The position numbers and the translations under genes are program-made. Shown in pieces: positions 15,248-22,370 of a stretch of 22,370 bases of DNA. The notes under the pieces were generated by a model. The model was not told where the DNA came from, made no database searches, and saw only the letters and a program-made list of their open reading frames with translations. The first letter of the stretch is position 1, and every line of letters starts with the position of its first letter. Origin of the DNA: Desulfobulbaceae bacterium. GTDB taxonomy: Bacteria > Desulfobacterota > Desulfobulbia > Desulfobulbales > Desulfocapsaceae. The stretch is taken from assembly GCA_030599175.1 (NCBI GenBank), contig JAUVON010000007.1, forward strand, positions 1 to 22,370. The letters run 5' to 3'.

Positions 15248-16879
15248 TCATCGCTTATTCCCCTTTACCTGCGCTGCAATTTCAGAAAAGTCATAAGGAA
15301 ATTCCATTATTTGTGGTTTTTCAACAAAATTATGTACAGGAGGAGGTGATGGTACTGTCCATTCCAGTGTCGTTCCTCCCCAGGGATTTGACGAGGCGGG
15401 TACACGCTGCCTGAAACTCATAAGTAAATTCACAAACATTATCAATATACCTATGCAGAGGAGATACGCTCCAAAACCAGCTAAGAAATTACCCGTCTCA
15501 TATTTGGGCAGATAATCATAATACCTCCTCGGCATTCCCTGCATACCAAGGATAAGCATTGGCACATAATGAAAGAGAAACCCGATAGCGGTGAGCACGG
15601 AGCCAATATACGCTTTTTTAAAATCATACATAATGCCAAACATTTTCGGCCACCAGAAATGCAGTGCAGCAAAAAAAGCAAAACCGGTCCCGCCAAACAT
15701 GACAAAATGGAAATGAGCAACAACAAAGTGAGTATCATGCACATGTATATCGGGACCGACCGCACCAAGAACAAGTCCCGTCAAGCCGCCAATACTGAAC
15801 AGGTAGATAAAAATTAATGCAAGCAGAAGCGGCGGAGTCATCTCGATGGAGCCCTTATACATGGTAGCTATCCAGGAAAACACTTTAACAGCTGAGGGGA
15901 TCGCCACCAGAAAGGTGAGAAGAGAAAAGAAAAAGACGGAAACGTCGCTCATACCGCTGGTGTACATATGATGCGCCCATACCAGCGACCCTGCAACAGC
16001 TATCCCCATGGAGGACCAGACTATTGCCTTATAACCGAATATCGACTTTCGGGAAAAAACAGGAATTATTTCTGAAATTACTCCCATACCGGGCAGTATC
16101 ATAATGTAAACAGCAGGGTGTGAATACATCCAGAACAGATGTTGATAGAGTATTGGATCTCCACCCTTATCAGGATCAAACAACCCCACAGAAAAAAGCC
16201 TCTCAACCACGACCAGGACAAGAGTGATAGAAATAACAGGCGTTGCAAGTATCTGGACCCATGCAGTAGCATACAGAGACCAGGTGAAAAGGGGGATCTG
16301 CATCAGCCCCATTTTCTTGTCCCGCATGCGATGAAATGTTGTGATAAAATTCAGGCCCGTCAGCATGGATGACATCCCAAGGATAAATGCAGCCATTACG
16401 GTAAGGCTGACGTTGGTGTTAACCTCAACACTGAAGGGCACATAAAAAGTCCATCCGGTATCCGGGAACCCTTCCCCGCTAAAGAGAGAAATCAGTGCCA
16501 GGAGCCCGCCAAACATAAAGAGGTACCAGCTGAACAAATTCAGGCGTGGAAAAAACACATCATCCGTTCCCAGTTGAATCGGCAGGAAGAAATTCCCAAA
16601 AATAGCAGGAACCGCAGGGATAACGAAGAGAAAAACCATAATTACCCCATGAAGGGTAAAGAGAGAATTGTAGAGTTCCGGCCCCATAATGGTCCTGCCC
16701 TGACTCATCAACTCTGTTCTCAAGAGCAGGCCGCACAACATGGCGATGACGAACCAGAAGAGAATGGCCCACATATACATAAGGCCGAGACGCTTATGAT
16801 CATGGGTTAAAAGCCAGGCTCTGATGCCGGTCAATCCGGCAGGTGACGGAGTATCGTAAAAGGATTCTGTTGTGGTCAT
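15248..16879 (-). CDS. coxA: Cytochrome c oxidase subunit I, type A2 haem-copper oxidase
   Basis: This is the catalytic subunit that reduces O2 to water and pumps protons. All metal ligands can be read: low-spin haem His77 and His391, high-spin haem His389, CuB His254, His303 and His304, and the cross-linked Tyr258. K-channel Lys332 (IPSAVKVFSW) and D-channel entry Asp107 and Asn96 are present. The D-channel glutamate of GHPEV is absent; the motif is YSHPAV (252-257), the defining mark of type A2 enzymes. Its 543 residues contain twelve or so membrane helices, with no fused subunit III. The ATG has AGGA about nine bases upstream. It follows the SCO gene by 52 bases, a gap that contains a repeat fragment. 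Confidence 0.97.
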   Translation of the reverse strand: MTTTESFYDTPSPAGLTGIRAWLLTHDHKRLGLMYMWAILFWFVIAMLCGLLLRTELMSQGRTIMGPELYNSLFTLHGVIMVFLFVIPAVPAIFGNFFLPIQLGTDDVFFPRLNLFSWYLFMFGGLLALISLFSGEGFPDTGWTFYVPFSVEVNTNVSLTVMAAFILGMSSMLTGLNFITTFHRMRDKKMGLMQIPLFTWSLYATAWVQILATPVISITLVLVVVERLFSVGLFDPDKGGDPILYQHLFWMYSHPAVYIMILPGMGVISEIIPVFSRKSIFGYKAIVWSSMGIAVAGSLVWAHHMYTSGMSDVSVFFFSLLTFLVAIPSAVKVFSWIATMYKGSIEMTPPLLLALIFIYLFSIGGLTGLVLGAVGPDIHVHDTHFVVAHFHFVMFGGTGFAFFAALHFWWPKMFGIMYDFKKAYIGSVLTAIGFLFHYVPMLILGMQGMPRRYYDYLPKYETGNFLAGFGAYLLCIGILIMFVNLLMSFRQRVPASSNPWGGTTLEWTVPSPPPVHNFVEKPQIMEFPYDFSEIAAQVKGNKR

Positions 16880-16903
16880 TATTCTTGTCCTGTTCGTTAC
16901 TTC

Positions 16904-16920
16904 GAAAAGACTTTTTACAA
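16904..16920 (-). repeat. Fragment of the GTAAAAAG repeat family between SCO and coxA
   Basis: Read on the minus strand, GTAAAAAGTCTTTTC (16918-16904) is identical over 15 bases to the left half of copy A upstream of recA (8564-8578), followed in both by a near-identical AAG. No partner arm is seen in the 52-base gap, so it is a remnant or a chance match. It lies within the oxidase operon, just before the coxA ribosome binding site. Confidence 0.4.
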
Positions 16921-16931
16921 GTTTATCTTAC

Positions 16932-17792
16932 TTATTCGTCATCTCTCCCCGGTTTTTGTGTTTTCCTTCTGAAGTAAAAAAACACAAAACCAAGAACCAG
17001 ACCAAACAGGGCAATAACTGACACTTTTACGGTCTGAAAAAGAGATTTATTGGTATCAGGATCATAATCAAAACAAAAAGCAAGAAGCCTCTTTACTGAA
17101 AGAGACGGGGTTCCTTTTTGCGCGTCAAGAAGTGCCATATCAATGTCTCCCGCCAGAAAAGAGCCATAAACATAGCGGATAATCCTGCCTTTGCCATCAA
17201 GGATCATCAATGCTGAAGGATGAATAAAGGTAGTATCATCCATTTTTTTAAAACGAAAACCGAGAGAATCGGTTACTGTTTTGATATTGTTTTTTGTGCC
17301 GGTAAGAAAATACCACTCTGCAGCTGGGAAATCATCACCAACTATCTTGAGATAGTTTTCTTTTGCCCGGCTTGCAACTTCTGAAGTCTCCACCTCATTA
17401 AAGCTTAAGGCGATTACCCTGTAGTCTTTCCCCGGCATGAAACTGAGTTCCTTCAGTGCCACCGCTAGATTGGCAAGGTTTTGACTGCAGATAGCGGGGC
17501 AATAGAAATAAATGGGCAGAACGATAGTCGGTTTGTCAATAATACTGCCAAGGGTAATTTTTCCGCCATCTTCACCAACAAATTCAAGATGCAGTGGAAT
17601 ATAATCGCCTGTCTTCTCGTTGATCCACTTCTCTCCTTCCGGTACCTGCCCGGAACTCATCATGTCCTGGGCAGACATTGTATGCTCGGAATGACTCATC
17701 TTGTCGCTTTGAGCATATGTCACACCCACGTTCGACAAAAGAAAAAGCAAGAGGAGCGAAAGGAGACGACTATTTAAGAAGCTTTGGTTCAT
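16932..17792 (-). CDS. SCO1/SenC family copper chaperone, membrane-anchored
   Basis: SCO proteins deliver copper to, or reduce the cysteines of, the CuA site of subunit II. The 286-residue product has an N-terminal signal-like helix (residues 9-27). A Met/His-rich stretch follows (MSHSEHTMSAQDMM, 32-45) that may bind copper. The thioredoxin-like domain carries the CPAIC copper motif (Cys98, Cys102) and the distal His191 in FIHPSAL. A second helix (about 255-274) anchors the C-terminus. A conserved AFCFDYDP precedes that helix, as in other C-terminally anchored SCO proteins. It lies eight bases after the DOMON gene and upstream of coxA, consistent with oxidase assembly. Confidence 0.92.
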   Translation of the reverse strand: MNQSFLNSRLLSLLLLFLLSNVGVTYAQSDKMSHSEHTMSAQDMMSSGQVPEGEKWINEKTGDYIPLHLEFVGEDGGKITLGSIIDKPTIVLPIYFYCPAICSQNLANLAVALKELSFMPGKDYRVIALSFNEVETSEVASRAKENYLKIVGDDFPAAEWYFLTGTKNNIKTVTDSLGFRFKKMDDTTFIHPSALMILDGKGRIIRYVYGSFLAGDIDMALLDAQKGTPSLSVKRLLAFCFDYDPDTNKSLFQTVKVSVIALFGLVLGFVFFYFRRKTQKPGRDDE

Positions 17793-17800
17793 GATCTTCT

Positions 17801-18355
17801 CTATTTTTTAACGGCCTCAGAAGCCCCTGTGTTGAGGTTGACTTTCAGAGCAGTTCTATATTTATGTTTCGTCTTGAAACTGTCCCGGCTTGGCCCATAA
17901 GCGAGCAGCACTATAGTGTCACCATTGACATCAATAACCGGATCATATTTATCGGTGGATTTAAGAGGCATGGTAAACTCTATTGTGGTAATGCCACCCT
18001 CCTCTGTTCCTCCAACCAGTGCCGCATCAACAGTTCCCCCTAGTTTTTTATCAGAGCTGTGCTTGGTAGGCCCATTACCAAATTCATCAATTATTTTCGC
18101 CTCACCCTTTTTTACATAGCCAAGAACAAAGTTTGCGTCCTTCATTTTCTTGCTCGGATTAAAGCCAATGCCAACCCAACCTTCTGTTTCCGCCGACATT
18201 TTCACGGCAAGAGTATCTCCGACAACCTTCCAGCTAAAAGACATTTTTTTAGCTTTTGCCTCATGGTCATATTCCGCGCCATATACACCTGAAACAGCAG
18301 TCATCAACACGACACAGATCGCTGCAACTAAACTGATTATTTTTCTAGTTTTCAT
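17801..18355 (-). CDS. Exported DOMON-domain protein, possible haem b cytochrome
   Basis: The 184-residue product has a clear Sec signal peptide with cleavage expected after VYG (residue 26). A single DOMON domain follows: FSWKVVGDTLAVKM, GWVGIGFNP, KMKDANFVLGYV, FTMPLKSTDKYD, LLAYGPS and KHKYR. Met71 and His164 are 93 residues apart and sit where DOMON cytochromes such as cellobiose dehydrogenase and AIR12 have their haem b Met and His ligands. This is inference from alignment by eye. The start at 18355 is chosen because GGAG lies five bases upstream and the signal peptide begins there. The frame extends to 18430 without such support. It is the first gene of the oxidase operon. A periplasmic electron carrier or sensor role is possible. 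Confidence 0.82.
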   Translation of the reverse strand: MKTRKIISLVAAICVVLMTAVSGVYGAEYDHEAKAKKMSFSWKVVGDTLAVKMSAETEGWVGIGFNPSKKMKDANFVLGYVKKGEAKIIDEFGNGPTKHSSDKKLGGTVDAALVGGTEEGGITTIEFTMPLKSTDKYDPVIDVNGDTIVLLAYGPSRDSFKTKHKYRTALKVNLNTGASEAVKK

Positions 18356-18448
18356 AATTTCTCCGAATCTATTTGCATATATATACATTTCGCCTCTGCT
18401 ACTTGGTGGCATACTATCACACTCCCGCAAACAAAAAAAGGCTTTAGC

Positions 18449-18476
18449 ATTATACCAACAATGTTTTTGCTAATAA
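18449..18476 (-). promoter_or_regulatory. Likely promoter of the oxidase operon
   Basis: On the minus strand a perfect TATAAT lies at 18454-18449. A weak -35-like TTATTA (18476-18471) lies 16 bases further upstream. Transcription would start about 85 bases before the DOMON start. The weak -35 may mean that an activator is needed. The rest of the divergent gap (18431-18623) also serves desulfoferrodoxin and contains an inverted repeat, ACCGTGATTACGGT (18525-18538), of unknown role. Confidence 0.45.
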
Positions 18477-18623
18477 TTACTAAATGGGAGTTATTTCCAT
18501 AAATTTTAATTGAAAATACTGACTACCGTGATTACGGTTCAGCATTGTACCCTTTTAAAGGAGTATACATAGTCAAGGGCGATCTCCGCCTTACTCCCAC
18601 TTACCTTAACTGGAGGAAATAGT

Positions 18624-18998
18624 ATGGCAGAAAAAATGGCAGTATATAAATGTGAACTTTGTGGAAATATTGTTGAAGTTCTTACAGCCGGATCGGCTGA
18701 GTTGATGTGCTGTGGGCAGCAGATGGTCATGCAGACAGAGAACACAACCGATGCCGCAGTAGAAAAACATGTCCCTGTACTGGAGAAAAAAGGTGATGGC
18801 TGGCAGGTGAGCGTAGGCTCTGTAGATCACCCGATGACCGACGACCACTATATAGAATGGATAGAGCTTATTGCCGGTGATACTGTATATCGCCAATTTC
18901 TCAACCCATCAGACAAACCAACTGCCTATTTTCCATCAGTTGAGGGTGATGTGTCAGCCCGTGCATATTGCAACCTTCATGGTCTCTGGAAAGCCTAA
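18624..18998 (+). CDS. dfx: Desulfoferrodoxin (two-iron superoxide reductase)
   Basis: It reduces superoxide to hydrogen peroxide without producing O2, usually with electrons from rubredoxin. The 124-residue protein has both metal sites. Centre I has the four desulforedoxin cysteines (Cys10, Cys13, Cys29, Cys30). Centre II has His49, His69, His75, Cys116 and His119, with the active-site Glu47 and Lys48 in the EKHVP motif. These are the standard positions of class I enzymes. The ATG has GGAGG seven bases upstream. It is transcribed divergently from the oxidase operon and shares its upstream region. Confidence 0.97.
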   Translation: MAEKMAVYKCELCGNIVEVLTAGSAELMCCGQQMVMQTENTTDAAVEKHVPVLEKKGDGWQVSVGSVDHPMTDDHYIEWIELIAGDTVYRQFLNPSDKPTAYFPSVEGDVSARAYCNLHGLWKA

Positions 18999-19014
18999 GC
19001 CTCGTTTAAACCAC

Positions 19015-19051
19015 GTCCCCTGTGGAGAGAGTTGACGATCCAACAGGGGAC
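19015..19051 (+). terminator. Strong hairpin after desulfoferrodoxin, possible terminator
   Basis: GTCCCCTGTGG (19015-19025) pairs with the right arm 19040-19051 (CCAACAGGGGAC) over 11 base pairs with one bulged base, around a 14-base loop. It begins 16 bases after the dfx stop. It is GC-rich, but no T-run follows on the plus strand, so intrinsic termination is uncertain. It could instead be a processing or stability element, or lie in the fumC leader. Confidence 0.4.
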
Positions 19052-19082
19052 ACATTCCCCCCGATACCTTTAACATGCAGCT

Positions 19083-20483
19083 ATGGACAAAAACACCAGC
19101 TATCGTATAGAAACCGACAGTATGGGTGATGTCCAGGTACCATCCCGGGCATTGTATGGTGCACAGACTCAGCGTGCAGTTGAGAATTTCACAATATCCA
19201 GCCAGACACTCCCCTGGTCCTTCATTCGAGCGATTCTTCTTATCAAACAGTCTGCCGCCGTTGCCAACAACGAGATTGGCCTCCTCTCTGACGAACTCAG
19301 TGGCGCCATTATAGACAGTGCTGCTGAGCTTCTTGCCATCAAACCGATGAAAGAGTTCCCTGTTTCAGTGTTTCAAACAGGATCCGGAACCAGTACAAAC
19401 ATGAATGTCAATGAGGTAATCTGTGGTATTGCGAAACTAAAAGGAATAGAGCTTTCAGCCAATGACCATGTCAATCTCGGCCAGAGCAGTAATGATGTCA
19501 TTCCCACGGCCCTGCATATTGCCGCTGCAGTTGAGACGGAAGAAAAACTACTTCCCGCACTTGGCAGCCTGGCGGATGAAATTCTGCTTTTTGCCGATAA
19601 CAACAGGGATGTCATAAAAACAGGCAGAACTCATCTCATGGACGCCCTGCCAATCCGGTTGAAAGCTGAGTTTGAAGGCTGGGCAGCTCAGATCAATGAG
19701 TGTTGTGAACGGATTGACGATACCCTCGTGAGACTTCGGCGATTACCTCTTGGAGGTACAGCTGTAGGCAGCGGAGTCAACTGCCACCCTGATTTTCCAG
19801 GAAAAGCTATTACAGCAATAAATGAAAAAACAGGTATTGCCTTTACAACAACCGTATCTTTTTACAAAGGTATCAGCAGTCTTGACACTATAGTTGAACA
19901 TTCGGGCACACTTAAAACCACAGGCATAGCCTTAAGCAAGATCGCAAATGATCTGCGCTGGATGAACTCCGGCCCTCTAGCCGGACTGGCGGAGATAAAA
20001 TTGCCGGCTCTGCAACCCGGATCAAGTATCATGCCGGCAAAGGTGAACCCGGTGATCCCGGAAGCAGTCTGCATGGCTGTTGCTCAAGTTGTGGGCAACG
20101 ATGCGACAATTCATGTTGCCGGACTCGGAGGAAATTTTCAACTCAATACCATGCTACCGATAGCTGCGGTAAGCATATTGAATTCCATCGAACTGTTAAC
20201 GGGAAGTGCCCTTTCCCTTGCAGAAAAAGCGATTTCAGGAATCATAGTCAACCGCGAAACCTGCCAACACTCTCTCACACTCAATCCGATACTCGTTACT
20301 TCACTGAATCCAATCATAGGCTACATGAAAGCCGCAGAGATAGGTAAAGTTGCAGCAGCAGAAAAGAGACCGGTGATCGATGTGGCAAAAGAGTTAACCG
20401 ACATTCCTCATAAAGAGTTGGCACAACTGCTTGACCCGAAAAATCTTGCCGACTGGTTTAAGGATAGAAACAAACCCGAATAA
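19083..20483 (+). CDS. fumC: Class II fumarate hydratase
   Basis: It interconverts fumarate and malate in the citric acid cycle, using no iron-sulfur cluster. The 466-residue product has the fumarase/aspartase signature GSSIMPAKVNP. It also has QTGSGTSTNMNVNEV, the substrate loop GQSSNDVIPTA, and TGRTHLMDALP. The HLMDA form, with the fumarase-type His, argues for fumarase rather than aspartate ammonia-lyase, which has Q in that place. No clear Shine-Dalgarno precedes the ATG. A class II, oxygen-stable fumarase is noteworthy beside superoxide reductase and oxidase genes, but neighbours do not otherwise suggest an operon. Confidence 0.92.
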   Translation: MDKNTSYRIETDSMGDVQVPSRALYGAQTQRAVENFTISSQTLPWSFIRAILLIKQSAAVANNEIGLLSDELSGAIIDSAAELLAIKPMKEFPVSVFQTGSGTSTNMNVNEVICGIAKLKGIELSANDHVNLGQSSNDVIPTALHIAAAVETEEKLLPALGSLADEILLFADNNRDVIKTGRTHLMDALPIRLKAEFEGWAAQINECCERIDDTLVRLRRLPLGGTAVGSGVNCHPDFPGKAITAINEKTGIAFTTTVSFYKGISSLDTIVEHSGTLKTTGIALSKIANDLRWMNSGPLAGLAEIKLPALQPGSSIMPAKVNPVIPEAVCMAVAQVVGNDATIHVAGLGGNFQLNTMLPIAAVSILNSIELLTGSALSLAEKAISGIIVNRETCQHSLTLNPILVTSLNPIIGYMKAAEIGKVAAAEKRPVIDVAKELTDIPHKELAQLLDPKNLADWFKDRNKPE

Positions 20484-20701
20484 ATCGGAATTTTAGAATG
20501 CTTGGATAAGTGCCATGGAAGTAAGTTTAACCACATAATTTTAAACGACCTTCCTCACTTGCTTGTTTTTTATTACAGAAGTTCTGGAGTAAGGTACTAA
20601 TAACCCCCGGTATCGTATCGACAAAGACATCGACCGTTCTATCAACAGTGAAAGAAACCAGTCGAATCCCCATACAGCAACTACCATAAGAGAATTTTGC
20701 T

Positions 20702-21961
20702 ATGCCAATGTCCCAGTCTTTTAAGAACAGGCTTTTCCCCGTACTCAAAAAAGTAGCAGGCCACTTTCAAACTCCCTTTCATATCTACGATGAGTCCGGC
20801 ATAAGAGAAACGGGCAGACGTTTGCAAGCGGCCTTTAATGAAATCGATACATTCAAGGAATATTACGCTGTTAAGGCACTGCCAAACCCCAGGATACTGG
20901 AGATTATGCAGTCCATGGGTTTTGGTTTTGATTGCAGTTCAATCACGGAGTTACAGCTCTGCCGCAAAATCAGTGGTCACGGTGAAGATATCATGTTCAC
21001 CTCCAACAACACCAGTCGTGAAGTTTTCATTGAAGCTGAAAAGGATGGCGGATGCATCCTTAACCTTGATGATATCAACCTGATAGATAAACTACCAACG
21101 ATGCCTGAGCTCATCTCTTTCCGTTACAACCCCGGTGCAAGGCGTACAGGCAATGATATTATCGGCAATCCTCTTGAAGCTAAATACGGTGTCAGTCATG
21201 AACAGATCATCGGGGCCTATCGCAAGGTAAAGGCTAAAGGGGTGACTCGTTTTGGCATCCATACCATGGTTGCTTCAAATGAGTTGAACTATAAATATAT
21301 GGTTCAGACTGCGCAAATGCTCCTTGAATTAATTGCCGAAATCAGCGCTGAGCTAAACATTGAGTTTGAATTCATCAATATTGGAGGAGGGCTGGGTATT
21401 CCATATCAACCCGATATCCCAAGTCTGGATCTAGAGAGTATGGGCAGAGAGATTACCGTACTTTTCCATGACTTTAAAAAACAGCATGGCTACGTTCCTG
21501 CACTCTTTATGGAGAGCGGCCGATTTATGACCGGCCCCCATGGTGTTCTAGTTGTCACAGCAATAAACCGGAAGGAAATCTATCGCACCTATGTGGGGGT
21601 TGATGCCTCCATGAGCGCCCTTATGCGTCCAGCCTTGTATGGAGCCTACCACCATATTGATGTCCTCGATAAAAAACAATCCGATGGGGTGGAAACTGTG
21701 GATATTGTGGGATCGCTGTGTGAGAACAATGATAAATTTGCTATTCAGCGGGATCTGCCTCCCCTTACTGACGGTGATCTCCTGATCATTCATGATACCG
21801 GCGCCCACGGTCATTCCATGGGCTTCTCTTATAACGGTAATCTGCGGCCAAAAGAGTTACTGCTTACAGCGGATAACAGGGTTGAGATTATACGAAGGGA
21901 AGAACGGTCTGAAGATTATTTTGCCACCCTGCAATTTGACCCGGACAGTCTCACCCTCTGA
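20702..21961 (+). CDS. lysA: Diaminopimelate decarboxylase
   Basis: A PLP enzyme of alanine racemase fold type III that makes L-lysine from meso-diaminopimelate. Lys58 in YYAVKALPNP is the PLP lysine. GFDCSS, NIGGGLGIPY (phosphate binding), ESGRFMTGPHG and the inter-subunit GSLCENNDKF with the catalytic cysteine are present. The final block reads GAHGHSMGFSYNG where classical LysA has GAYG-type residues, so it belongs to a divergent 420-residue subgroup. A related decarboxylase activity cannot be excluded. An in-frame stop lies 18 bases before the ATG at 20702, and an ATG two codons later is also possible. The 218-base gap before it holds no gene I can support. It is followed by nth after 90 bases. 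Confidence 0.85.
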   Translation: MPMSQSFKNRLFPVLKKVAGHFQTPFHIYDESGIRETGRRLQAAFNEIDTFKEYYAVKALPNPRILEIMQSMGFGFDCSSITELQLCRKISGHGEDIMFTSNNTSREVFIEAEKDGGCILNLDDINLIDKLPTMPELISFRYNPGARRTGNDIIGNPLEAKYGVSHEQIIGAYRKVKAKGVTRFGIHTMVASNELNYKYMVQTAQMLLELIAEISAELNIEFEFINIGGGLGIPYQPDIPSLDLESMGREITVLFHDFKKQHGYVPALFMESGRFMTGPHGVLVVTAINRKEIYRTYVGVDASMSALMRPALYGAYHHIDVLDKKQSDGVETVDIVGSLCENNDKFAIQRDLPPLTDGDLLIIHDTGAHGHSMGFSYNGNLRPKELLLTADNRVEIIRREERSEDYFATLQFDPDSLTL

Positions 21962-22030
21962 TTCTCTTGTGCACGATCCCATTTTGACTTATCCATCTCA
22001 AACTTCCGATAAGCGTAAACATCGAGTGAC

Positions 22031-22048
22031 CTTTTTACGAGGCTATCA
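22031..22048 (+). repeat. Right-end remnant of the GTAAAAAG repeat family before nth
   Basis: CTTTTTACGAGGCTATCA matches the right ends of copy A (CTTTTTACAACGCCATCA) and copy B (TTTTTACGATTCCATCA) in length and at most positions. No left arm is present nearby. The GAGG inside it lies nine bases before the nth start and may serve as its ribosome binding site. Confidence 0.45.
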
Positions 22049-22051
22049 AAC

Positions 22052-22370
22052 ATGACCATAGACATCAGTAGTTTTTTAGAAACAGTGGCAGACGAAGTCA
22101 AAGATAAAGAAGTCCCGGTGGTTGATCTGATCGCCGTGCAGACCAGAGATCCCTTCAAGGTTCTGGTGGCAACCATACTCTCTGCCCGAACAAAAGATGA
22201 AACAACCGCCAAGGCTTCAAAAAAACTCTTTCGTCTTGCCCCTGACAGAAAGGCTCTTGACCGGCTCGCGGAAGATCATATTGCAAAACTCATCTACCCC
22301 GTCGGATTCTATAAAAACAAAGCGGGTTATCTGTCAAAGCTCCCTGCGGCCCTGGAAGAAATTGGGGGAA
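22052..22370 (+). CDS. nth: Endonuclease III, N-terminal part (gene runs off the window)
   Basis: Nth is a base-excision repair glycosylase/AP lyase of the HhH-GPD family. The 106 codons visible show PFKVLVATILSARTKDETT, then KLIYPVGFYKNKAGYL, which match the N-terminal helices of endonuclease III just before the helix-hairpin-helix. The catalytic Lys and Asp and the C-terminal 4Fe-4S cysteines would lie beyond the window edge and cannot be checked. The ATG at 22052 has GAGG about nine bases upstream. It is on the same strand as lysA, 90 bases downstream. Confidence 0.87.
   Translation, partial: MTIDISSFLETVADEVKDKEVPVVDLIAVQTRDPFKVLVATILSARTKDETTAKASKKLFRLAPDRKALDRLAEDHIAKLIYPVGFYKNKAGYLSKLPAALEEIGG

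Noticed and set aside
18356..18430. N-terminal extension of the DOMON protein to 18430
   Set aside because: It would bury the signal peptide. The ATG at 18355 has a GGAG at good spacing and starts the signal sequence.
19083..20483. Aspartate ammonia-lyase instead of fumarase
   Set aside because: The residues around THLMDA fit class II fumarase; aspartases have a Gln in place of the His.
20527..20748. Minus-strand 73-residue frame upstream of lysA
   Set aside because: It overlaps the lysA start, resembles no family I know and has no supporting signals; probably chance.

Overview
The window reads as a chromosomal stretch from an anaerobic, AT-leaning bacterium of the Desulfobacterota, most likely a relative of the Desulfobulbales. 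This is inference. It rests on the combination of a two-iron desulfoferrodoxin, a rubredoxin, a UGA-encoded selenoprotein, a COG2509-type flavoprotein and the family of short GTAAAAAG-type palindromic repeats. No phage, integrase, insertion sequence, CRISPR array, rRNA or tRNA is visible.

Layout. Positions 1-2986 hold a possible gene tail, lspA (lipoprotein signal peptidase) behind a good sigma70-type promoter, asd (aspartate-semialdehyde dehydrogenase), and two minus-strand genes: a small alpha/beta hydrolase that overlaps the end of asd, and a Dabb-domain protein. A gene-free stretch of about 420 bp follows. Positions 3410-7221 hold three enzymes that, by family, modify the tRNA anticodon loop: a U32/TrhP-like protein (minus), and divergently mnmA and mtaB. 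mtaB overlaps cinA, which is followed by recA, then a FAD-dependent dehydrogenase and a rubredoxin with its own near-consensus promoter.

Positions 11329-18998 form an oxygen, iron and redox island. It contains rubredoxin, a selenocysteine-containing ArsC-family protein with a UxxC motif and a SECIS-like hairpin, ferritin, a seven-gene minus-strand terminal oxidase operon, and a divergent desulfoferrodoxin (superoxide reductase). The operon order is DOMON protein, SCO, coxA, coxC, subunit IV, coxB, ctaB. Subunit I carries YSHPAV in place of the GHPEV glutamate motif, which makes it a type A2 haem-copper oxidase. The DOMON protein at the head of the operon has a Met/His pair spaced like the haem b ligands of DOMON cytochromes. 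Rubredoxin, desulfoferrodoxin and ferritin fit reductive removal of superoxide and iron storage, while the oxidase could remove O2 itself.

Positions 19083-22370 hold fumC (class II fumarase), lysA (diaminopimelate decarboxylase) and the first part of nth (endonuclease III), which runs off the window.

Scattered through the window are copies and fragments of one palindromic repeat family with GATGG-(N)3-CG-TAAAAAG-like ends: two fuller copies flank the recA-to-rubredoxin block and two short remnants lie upstream of coxA and nth. The most notable single item is the selenoprotein gene at 11740-12081 (minus). A standard gene caller would shorten it to an 85-residue protein lacking its active site.
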